Source: Chromatiales bacterium (GTDB lineage Bacteria; Pseudomonadota; Gammaproteobacteria; Poriferisulfidales; Oxydemutatoraceae). Taken from it: 34,852 nt of DNA. How positions within the stretch are numbered: the first letter of the stretch is position 1; each line of letters begins with the position of its first letter. The stretch lies in the NCBI GenBank assembly GCA_014323925.1, contig JACONC010000016.1, positions 1 to 34,852 of the forward strand. The letters run 5' to 3'. The translations under genes were made by a program, and so were the position numbers. Below are positions 25,581-34,852 of the stretch, piece after piece. The notes under the pieces were generated by a model, which had not been told where the DNA came from, made no database searches, and saw nothing but the letters and a program-made list of their open reading frames with translations.

Positions 25581-26507
25581 TTATCTTAGCATAGTATCGG
25601 CAATTCTATGGCCGTTTGCATAAGCGGTTGCCGTCATAGGTTTACCGCCGGGTGGTTGCACCTCGAGTAATTCCAGTGTACCTTCTCCGCAACCTGCGTA
25701 TACATTTCGTTTGGTAATTTTGAGCCGTGCAGTTTCAAGATCGTATGCACAAACGCGTGCCGATAGGACTCTTAGTATCTGTTTTCCTATGTAGGTCTGC
25801 GCAATAGGCCAAGGGTTATAAGCACGAATTTTACAAGCAATTTTATATGCTGAATGCTGCCAGTCAATCCATGCTTCTTGTTTTTTGAGTTTTGGTGCAT
25901 AGCTGATACCTTCGTCGGATTGGTGTTGTGCTTGTGCTATAAATGCGCGTATAAGGTGATCCTCATAATTTAGCAAGGCACCGATTGCATCGGCACCTAA
26001 AGTAAAAAGTTTTTGCTCTAAACTCGCAGCAGTGTCGGTTGCAGTGATAGAACATCGATGTTGCGTGATGATAGGACCAGCGTCCAGTTCGGCGACCGTG
26101 CGCATCAAGCTAATTCCGGTTTCGGTATCTCCTGCTTCAATAGCACGAGCAATGGGGGCAGCACCGCGCCAGCGCGGCAATAGTGAGGTGTGAATGTTGA
26201 CGCATCCCACCGGCAGATTAGCAAGTAATTCATCAGGAAGCACCTTGCCGTAGCTCATCGTAATCATTAGGTCCGCTTGCAGAGCGGCGATACACTCTAT
26301 TTCTTGTCGTTCAATTTGTTCGGGCTGTATGACTGCTAAGCCGTGTTGAAGGGCTGCTTGTTTAATCGCACTTGGGCGTTTTTTTAAGCCTCTACCCGCC
26401 GGGCGGTCGGGCTGAGTCAGAACTGCCACGACATCGTGCCGCGACGACAAAACGGTGTTGAACACTGGTAGCGTAGGCTCGGGTGTTCCGGCAAAGATTA
26501 TTTTCAT
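25581..26507 (-). CDS. fmt: Methionyl-tRNA formyltransferase
   Basis: Fmt formylates initiator Met-tRNA using 10-formyl-tetrahydrofolate. The 308-residue protein has the N-terminal MKIIFAGTPEPTLPVF, the catalytic triad N104 and H106 in NIHTSLLPRWRGAAP with D142 in ELDAGPI, and a C-terminal OB-fold-like domain with YNPWPIAQT. The RPAGRGLKKRPS loop that inserts into the tRNA acceptor stem is present. It follows def by 138 nt in the same direction, a looser def-fmt arrangement than usual. Confidence 0.97.
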   Translation of the reverse strand: MKIIFAGTPEPTLPVFNTVLSSRHDVVAVLTQPDRPAGRGLKKRPSAIKQAALQHGLAVIQPEQIERQEIECIAALQADLMITMSYGKVLPDELLANLPVGCVNIHTSLLPRWRGAAPIARAIEAGDTETGISLMRTVAELDAGPIITQHRCSITATDTAASLEQKLFTLGADAIGALLNYEDHLIRAFIAQAQHQSDEGISYAPKLKKQEAWIDWQHSAYKIACKIRAYNPWPIAQTYIGKQILRVLSARVCAYDLETARLKITKRNVYAGCGEGTLELLEVQPPGGKPMTATAYANGHRIADTMLR

Positions 26508-26601
26508 AACAACTAATTTTTATAGTTTGCCATCGGAACAAGGTGCAATGAAGAGTGGTGGCAATGCACCTAATATGCAAAAATAATCTCTGCCTCTAGG
26601 T

Positions 26602-26623
26602 CTGTGTGAACCTAATTACACAG
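26602..26623. repeat. Short inverted repeat between def and fmt
   Basis: CTGTGT (26602-26607) and ACACAG (26618-26623) enclose a 10-nt loop. With no adjacent T-run in the def direction a terminator is unlikely. It may be an operator or a weak mRNA hairpin. Confidence 0.35.
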
Positions 26624-26645
26624 CTCCTTGGCTTTTGACAGCATA

Positions 26646-27185
26646 TTAATCAAGCGCATAAGGGACTTTTTCGCGCTGCGGTACTTTGCCGGAGCGTTTA
26701 ATTTCTTTGACTCTTTCCAATACCAGCCTGCGTTTCTCCGACGACAGATAGTCAACAAACAGTTTGCCTTGAAGATGATCTATTTCGTGTTGTATGCATA
26801 CCGCAAGTAGTCCATCGGTTTCTATTTGTAGCGGAGCACCAGTCTCGTTTAGCGCCTCAACAACTATTCGCTCGGCCCGCTGCACACGAGCATAGATACC
26901 AGGCACTGACAGGCAGCCTTCTTCCATTTCTTCTTGCCCTTCTACAGCAATAATTTTCGGATTAATCAAGCACATAGGCTGGTCTCTATGTTTGGATATG
27001 TCTGCAACCAATATCGCTTTCTGAATATTAACCTGAGTAGCTGATAAGCCGATGCCGTTGGCATCGTACATAGTCTCAAGCATATCGTCTTTAATGCGGA
27101 TAATTTCCTCGTCAAAGACCTCAACAGGCACCCCCCTTTTGCGCAATCTCGGGTCAGGATAGGTTAAAATTGTTAGCTTAGCCAT
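26646..27185 (-). CDS. def: Peptide deformylase
   Basis: This metalloenzyme removes N-formyl from nascent proteins. The 179-residue protein has the three family motifs: GIGLSATQ at residues 44-51, EGCLSVPG with metal ligand C91, and QHEIDHLQG with H133, E134 and H137. Motif 1 has Ser where GIGLAATQ is usual. I chose the ATG at 27185 (MAKLTILTYPDPRLRKR); an upstream in-frame extension to 27248 does not match the family. It pairs functionally with fmt immediately downstream. Confidence 0.96.
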   Translation of the reverse strand: MAKLTILTYPDPRLRKRGVPVEVFDEEIIRIKDDMLETMYDANGIGLSATQVNIQKAILVADISKHRDQPMCLINPKIIAVEGQEEMEEGCLSVPGIYARVQRAERIVVEALNETGAPLQIETDGLLAVCIQHEIDHLQGKLFVDYLSSEKRRLVLERVKEIKRSGKVPQREKVPYALD

Positions 27186-27261
27186 TGTAAATATAGTATC
27201 ACGCTCCCTTATTACTCTACTAGTGCCTGTTGCTAGGGGAAGTATCAATTCCCAGTAATAA

Positions 27262-27267
27262 ATTATA
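27262..27267 (-). promoter_or_regulatory. Possible -10 element for def
   Basis: A perfect TATAAT on the minus strand lies 76 nt before the def ATG, within an A/T-rich spacer after xthA. No clear -35 is visible, so this is weakly supported. Confidence 0.25.
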
Positions 27268-27326
27268 CATTACTTATAAAAATTTGATCTTTTGTATTAT
27301 TGGAACTGTTTTTATAAATTCCTAGA

Positions 27327-28115
27327 CTACTGTAATACAAACTCGGCGACTATCGGCGCGTGATCAGACGGTCGTTCCCACATACGCGGTTGTCTGTCTA
27401 TAGCGCTGGATACACAACATTCGCACAGGGCTGAGCTGGCAAGTAGGAGATCTATACGCAATCCGGCGTTTTTATCAAAGCTACCGTCTCGGTAGTCCCA
27501 CCAGCTATAGCTGTGCTCGCGGTCATGTTCGAATAAACGAAAAGTGTCGGCAAGCCCCAAATCAAAGAAAGTTTTGAGTTTCTGTCGCTCGGCTTGGCTG
27601 CATAAAATACGCCCCGCCCACTTCTTCGGGTCATGCACATCGGCGTCGCTGGGTGTGATATTAAAGTCGCCCAAGACAATAAGTTGTCGGTATTTCCTCA
27701 TCTCGGCTTTAATAAAGGCGCAGACATTTTCCAGCCACTTGAGTTTATGTCGGTAGCGCTCGGAATCCACCTCAGAACCGTTGACCACATAGAGGTTGAT
27801 GATACGTATGCCGTTTATGGTTGCCGCCAAGACCCTTTTCTCGCCGTCGTCTAAGCCGTTCACTTCAGTGCGTGTATCATGCACCGTGCTACGGTGCAAC
27901 AATGCAACTCCATTGTAGCTTTTTTGTCCGCTGAAAATTGCTTGATAGCCAGCAGCCTCTATATCATTTATCGGAAATTGTTCGTCGGGCACTTTGGTTT
28001 CTTGCAGCGCCAGTACATCGGCTTGTGCGTGATCAATCCAATTCAGTACCTGCTTAAGACGAGAGCGTATCGAATTAACATTCCACGATGCCACTTTGAA
28101 GGTCTTATGCTGCAC
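27327..28115 (-). CDS. xthA: Exodeoxyribonuclease III / AP endonuclease
   Basis: The 262-residue protein of the EEP nuclease superfamily repairs abasic sites and trims 3' ends. Catalytic residues are visible: ASWNVNSIRSR (N12), LQETK (E39), GDFNI (Asp/Asn), RIDLLLAS and the C-terminal SDHAPI with the general base His. It starts 15 nt after the gyrB stop on the same strand, so gyrB-xthA are probably co-transcribed. The similar family members ExoA/ApeX cannot be fully separated from XthA by eye. Confidence 0.92.
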   Translation of the reverse strand: MQHKTFKVASWNVNSIRSRLKQVLNWIDHAQADVLALQETKVPDEQFPINDIEAAGYQAIFSGQKSYNGVALLHRSTVHDTRTEVNGLDDGEKRVLAATINGIRIINLYVVNGSEVDSERYRHKLKWLENVCAFIKAEMRKYRQLIVLGDFNITPSDADVHDPKKWAGRILCSQAERQKLKTFFDLGLADTFRLFEHDREHSYSWWDYRDGSFDKNAGLRIDLLLASSALCECCVSSAIDRQPRMWERPSDHAPIVAEFVLQ

Positions 28116-28130
28116 AGGATGTGTGAGAGT

Positions 28131-30530
<2,400 letters not shown>

Positions 30531-30624
30531 TTAAGAGCATACTTGGAGTTAAACTTTTATAAAGGGTGTTTTTAGTTATCATATTTTAACACACTATGAT
30601 GTTATAATTCCGCGATTATGAGGG

Positions 30625-30650
30625 TGTCTTAGACATAAAACTATAAGACA
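30625..30650. repeat. Inverted repeat in the gyrB / DUF2306 intergenic region
   Basis: TGTCTTA (30625-30631) and TAAGACA (30644-30650) are perfect inverted halves 12 nt apart in the divergent region between gyrB and the membrane-protein gene. This is a possible operator. Confidence 0.4.
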
Positions 30651-30679
30651 TGAGAAATATAATTTATTTTTATTTAGAA

Positions 30680-30706
30680 ATTACCGAACAGCTATTCGGT
30701 GTAATT
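30680..30706 (+). repeat. Stem-loop in the DUF2306 gene leader
   Basis: ACCGAA (30683-30688) and TTCGGT (30695-30700) form a perfect 6-bp stem with a 6-nt loop. Flanking ATT and AAT can extend it across a 2-nt bulge. It lies about 25 nt before the ATG at 30730. Confidence 0.4.
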
Positions 30707-30729
30707 CCGCTTTGAGATGCCATCTAAAA

Positions 30730-31230
30730 ATGTATAGTTCGTTGACTGGGGTAATTCCCTATATAGCAGAAATTTCTCTGATGATACATATTGGTAGTGG
30801 ATTTATTGCAATCGCTCTGGGTTTAATTGTTATGCGCTCGCGCAAGCATTATGGGATCCATACCAAAGGGGGAGTGCTGTATCATTGGCTGATGTTTGCT
30901 GTATGCTTGACTGCCATATTGTTATGTGTTTTGGCTTGGCCGCGTATTTGGTGGCTATTGCCTGTAGCCATAGGTTCCTATGCGCTAGCGCTGCTGGGTT
31001 ATCTATCTGCGCGTGCTCGACGGCAGAATTGGTTGCCTTTACATGTTTCATGTCAAGGAGGATCCTTTATTGCACTGATTACGGCGTTTCTGATTGTCAA
31101 CTGGGAGTTTCTCACTGGCGAGGTTGGACTCTATTCTATATGGGCATGGATTATACCCACCATCGTCGGCACACCCATCATCATGTGGGTTCAAAGGGAG
31201 ATTGCTTTAGGTCGGCGTCCGCATCGTTAA
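30730..31230 (+). CDS. DUF2306-like integral membrane protein
   Basis: The 166-residue inner-membrane protein has four to five helices. The pattern MIHIGSGFIAIALGLIVM followed by a short basic loop, IHTKGGVLYHWLMFAV and later LPLHVSC has conserved histidines and resembles the DUF2306 family, whose function is unknown; the paired His residues suggest possible haem binding. I prefer the ATG at 30730 over an in-frame TTG at 30712. The gene is divergent from gyrB and is followed by a gene-poor stretch. Confidence 0.7.
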   Translation: MYSSLTGVIPYIAEISLMIHIGSGFIAIALGLIVMRSRKHYGIHTKGGVLYHWLMFAVCLTAILLCVLAWPRIWWLLPVAIGSYALALLGYLSARARRQNWLPLHVSCQGGSFIALITAFLIVNWEFLTGEVGLYSIWAWIIPTIVGTPIIMWVQREIALGRRPHR

Positions 31231-31546
31231 ATGGTTTGTTAAGGTTTTGCTTGAGTTTTTTGTGTAAAGCTCTGCTGAATTGGCTCAGTCCACGGGATAT
31301 CTGTTGTTCTATAGTGTTATTGACGAAGGTGTTATCACAATCGGAATAGATGGCGAGATGGCACACCGACGATGATTGAGATGCCATTTTATTATGATAA
31401 TAGTGGTAATATAATTTCGTTTCATGTTTATATAGTAATTGTCTTTCTAATAGACGACCGTAGTTAAAAAAATGCCCTAGAGCGAAGATAAAGACAGCAG
31501 GAGGAAACCGAGTGACAGCGAATCATCTGATGTCCCCCTCACTTCA

Positions 31547-31681
31547 ATGGGCTTATTAGATAGGCATATATTTGGATTTAAGAAAAATAAACCTAAACAA
31601 GGTGGTTTATCCGAGAACCAGCCACCAAACAGTAAAAAGACATCCTTTAATTCCGGTTGTAGCAAATCAAAACCATTATAG
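31547..31681 (+). pseudogene. Possible short or decayed hydrophilic ORF
   Basis: A 44-codon frame whose product is Lys/Ser/Asn/Pro-rich with one Cys and no recognisable family. The open frame extends upstream to 31481 and would join an ATG at 31472 if the TAG at 31478-31480 were sense. The plus strand here is purine-rich, which favours this strand as the sense strand over the hydrophobic frame opposite. It may be a degraded gene end or chance. Confidence 0.25.
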
Positions 31682-31691
31682 ATACATGGTT

Positions 31692-33145
<1,454 letters not shown>

Positions 33146-34219
33146 ATGGGCAATAAGCAACCGAATACTCGTCTTTTAGACGCCATTGCGCATCGCCCAG
33201 TTGATAGAACACCAGTGTGGATTATGCGCCAAGCAGGTCGCTATTTACCCGAATACCGCCGAGTGCGTAAAAAAGCTGGCGACTTTCTGACTCTATGCAA
33301 AACGCCCGAACTTGCTTGCGAAGTCACATTACAACCGGTTGAACGTTATTCTCTGGATGCGGCCATTATCTTCTCCGATATTTTGACGATACCTGATGCT
33401 ATGGGGTTGGGGCTTGATTTTGCAGAAAATCAAGGTCCCTTCTTTAACCACCCGATACGCAGCGAGAAGCAAGCGGCTGCATTGAACTTGCCAGATGGGG
33501 AAACGCTCGACTATGTTGCCGAAGCCGTGCGCCTTGTATGCCGAGCATTGGATGGACGCATTCCGTTGATCGGTTTCACCGGTAGTCCGTGGACGCTTGC
33601 TACTTACATGGTAGAAGGCAAAGGTGCGCATAATTTTTCTTTGGTTAAAAAAATGATGCTAGATTATCCCGATATTTTCAAGAGTATGCTGGAATTGCTC
33701 GCAACTGCAGGTGGCTTGTATCTTGCTTCTCAAGCTAAGGCCGGTTGTCGGTGCGTGATGGTCTTTGACTCTTGGGGTGGTGTACTGACCTCAGAGCATT
33801 ATTTGCAATACTCCCTTACGCCAATGAAAAAGTTGATTACTGTCTTCAAAGACCAAGGCTATTCGGATGTACCGATTATCTTGTTTACTAAAGGCGGTGG
33901 TTTATGGTTGGAAGCCATTGCAAAAACTGGCTGTCAAGCAATTGGATTGGATTGGACTGTTAATATTGGTGAAGCAAAGCATAGAGTGGGCAAACATGTG
34001 GCTCTGCAAGGCAATCTAGACCCAGCGATATTACTGGCATCCAAGCAAGCGGTGATAACCGAAACACGAAGGGTGCTGCGTGCTTTCGGTGGCGACTCAG
34101 GGCATATATTCAACTTGGGGCACGGTATTTATCCGTCGACCAATCCCGATCATTTACAGGTACTGATAGAAACGGTGCAAAATTATTCTTCTGGACACAA
34201 CGAAAATACAGCCGAATAG
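33146..34219 (+). CDS. hemE: Uroporphyrinogen decarboxylase
   Basis: HemE removes four carboxyl groups from uroporphyrinogen III to give coproporphyrinogen III in haem synthesis. The 357-residue cytoplasmic protein has the active-site RTPVWIMRQAGRYLPEYR near the N-terminus, FSDILTIPDAMG with the catalytic Asp, GFTGSPWTLATYMVEG, and FNLGHGIYPSTNPDH near the C-terminus. The ATG follows the gltD stop directly, so the two are co-translated. The IS110 left end begins 6 nt after its stop codon. Confidence 0.97.
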   Translation: MGNKQPNTRLLDAIAHRPVDRTPVWIMRQAGRYLPEYRRVRKKAGDFLTLCKTPELACEVTLQPVERYSLDAAIIFSDILTIPDAMGLGLDFAENQGPFFNHPIRSEKQAAALNLPDGETLDYVAEAVRLVCRALDGRIPLIGFTGSPWTLATYMVEGKGAHNFSLVKKMMLDYPDIFKSMLELLATAGGLYLASQAKAGCRCVMVFDSWGGVLTSEHYLQYSLTPMKKLITVFKDQGYSDVPIILFTKGGGLWLEAIAKTGCQAIGLDWTVNIGEAKHRVGKHVALQGNLDPAILLASKQAVITETRRVLRAFGGDSGHIFNLGHGIYPSTNPDHLQVLIETVQNYSSGHNENTAE

Positions 34220-34225
34220 AGGATG

Positions 34226-34494
34226 GGTACATTTAGACTCGGCTTATTTACTGTAAGCTAAACGCCTGGGCATATGTAATGTCTGGGAAGCCAGAGGTGA
34301 CACACCGCTTCGAGGCATGAACTAAAAGTTCGCGCAACTGATTGATACACCTCTGGCACTTTGATTATAGAACTCGAAAGGCAGCTTGGGACTTATTAGA
34401 TCTCGTATTTACCTGTTTAAGCGTCGTAGTCAGAGCTTTCCCAGACCACGCTTATGATCACATACCATCTACTTAATAGCAATTACGGAGGAGG
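34226..34494 (+). ncRNA. Structured IS110 left-end leader, candidate bridge RNA
   Basis: The leader carries GCCAGAGGTG (34290-34299) and its exact complement CACCTCTGGC (34348-34357). These enclose a hairpin with GAACT/AGTTC and a 3-nt loop at 34319-34331. IS110-group elements encode in this position a bridge RNA whose loops pair with target and donor DNA. The long leader and nested stems are consistent with that, but the RNA boundaries and guide loops were not defined. A CTGG/CCAG stem near 34283-34294 may be part of it. Confidence 0.4.
34487..34494 (+). promoter_or_regulatory. Ribosome binding site deciding the transposase start
   Basis: GGAGGAGG directly abuts the ATG at 34495. The next codon, ATG at 34498, has GGAGG 6 nt upstream, making it the better start. 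Confidence 0.5.
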
Positions 34495-34497
34495 ATG

Positions 34498-34761
34498 ATG
34501 AAACCTAAACAAGCTACCACCATTGGCGTGGATGTCGCAAAGAAAACTTTAGATGTGGCATTATTATTTAGTGATGAGAGCTATACCAACGAGAACTTTA
34601 GCAATGATGCTAATGGCATCAAGCAACTTTTAAGCTGGATTCGCAAACAAGGTGGGCAAGGTTGTCCCTTGTGTCTTGAAGCGACCGGCAGGTTAGAGAT
34701 GAAGCTTTGCTTGATGGGCTATCAAGCCCAGTATCCGATACGCTTGGTACCCCCTGTATAG
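34498..34761 (+). pseudogene. IS110-family transposase, N-terminal fragment
   Basis: The 87-residue product begins MKPKQATTIGVDVAKKTLDVAL, the start of the RuvC-like DEDD domain with its first Asp. It continues to CLEATGR, which supplies the catalytic Glu. After that the normal family sequence (about 220 further residues including the C-terminal Transposase_20 domain and catalytic Ser) is missing. The tail MGYQAQYPIRLVPPV has no clear family counterpart, and the stop falls inside the putative right end. An internal deletion is the simplest explanation. The product cannot be an active recombinase. Confidence 0.85.
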
Positions 34762-34772
34762 TGCCAGAAACA

Positions 34773-34852
34773 GGTATATTTAGATTCGGCTGATTTACTG
34801 TAAGCTAAACGCTTGGGCATATGCAATGCCTGGGAAGCCAGAGGTGACACAC
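34773..34852 (+). mobile_element. Left end of a second IS110 copy, cut by the window edge
   Basis: These 80 nt match 34226-34305 with six substitutions and no gaps (about 92% identity). The copy starts immediately after the putative right end of the first element, so two elements lie in direct tandem. The remainder, probably including a transposase, lies beyond the window. Confidence 0.85.

Larger units (their letters stand above)
34226..34772 (+). mobile_element. IS110-family element, internally truncated
   Basis: The element begins near GGTACATTTAG, 6 nt after hemE, with a ~270-nt non-coding left end, a transposase start and a short right end terminating in TATAGTGCCAGAAACA at 34757-34772. 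The left boundary is defined because an 80-nt copy of the left end (34773-34852) starts at the homologous base. The right boundary is inferred from that same junction. IS110 elements are usually about 1.2-1.5 kb, so this 547-nt copy lacks most of the transposase. Confidence 0.7.

Noticed and set aside
26602-26623. Rho-independent terminator after def
   Set aside because: The 6-bp stem has no adjacent T-run in the direction of transcription.
27186-27248. N-terminal extension of def
   Set aside because: The 21 extra residues do not resemble deformylases; MAKLTILTYPDPRL is the family start.
31181-31387. 68-codon minus-strand frame overlapping the DUF2306 gene end
   Set aside because: No ribosome binding site, overlaps a conserved gene on the other strand, and no family resemblance.
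31477-31665. 62-codon minus-strand frame before gltD
   Set aside because: It begins with TTG without a ribosome site, and its hydrophobic composition looks like the complement of the purine-rich plus-strand frame.
34226-34852. CRISPR-like array from the repeated 80-nt segments
   Set aside because: Only two long copies with a transposase fragment between them; they are IS left ends, not CRISPR repeats.

Overview
The window reads as bacterial chromosome from a gammaproteobacterium of moderate to low G+C. The markers are lpxC-(DUF721)-secA, secA-argJ, tRNA-Ile2 directly behind rpoD, gltD-hemE, and a type II secretion cluster. A cytoplasmic molybdoenzyme cluster resembling the SoeABC sulfite dehydrogenase points to a sulfur-oxidising lineage. 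That lifestyle is an inference, because no other sulfur-oxidation genes lie in the window. Several usual gene neighbours are missing (gltB beside gltD, gspC/D/E beside gspF-N, dnaG before rpoD), and insertion-sequence debris and a dispersed repeat are present, so the region looks rearranged.

Layout. 1-209: a 93-nt repeat and the lpxC promoter region. 210-6612: mostly plus strand: lpxC, a convergent DUF721 (DciA-like) gene, then the tightly packed run secA-argJ-Nudix/ThiE fusion. 6716-8632: a lone ABC exporter with an acidic insert in its nucleotide-binding domain. 8640-23039: a long minus-strand block that in transcription order is gspFGHIJKLMN (pseudopilus and inner-membrane platform of type II secretion), doxX-DUF692-DUF2063 (an MNIO/bufferin-type module without a visible precursor peptide), soeABC, and a 76-aa hypothetical gene. 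23040-23524 holds no convincing gene. 23525-28115: minus strand tRNA-Ile(CAU), rpoD, a second inverted copy of the 93-nt repeat, fmt, def and xthA. gyrB, at 28131-30512, lies just upstream of xthA in the same direction. 30730-34219: plus strand DUF2306-like membrane protein, a ~500-nt gene-poor gap with a possible decayed short ORF, gltD and hemE. 34226-34852: an IS110-family element with a long structured leader, a truncated transposase, and the left end of a second copy abutting it in tandem.

How the genes work together. Housekeeping functions dominate: lipid A synthesis, Sec translocation, arginine and glutamate synthesis, haem synthesis, primary sigma factor, gyrase, and Met-tRNA formylation with deformylation. 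The accessory core is the minus-strand block that links protein secretion, a putative metal-related peptide-modification module and sulfite oxidation. The most unusual points are the shared repeat placed just upstream of both the lpxC and rpoD promoters, the MNIO module without precursor, the acidic insertions in the ABC protein, GspK and GspH, and the tandem IS110 ends with a possible bridge-RNA leader.
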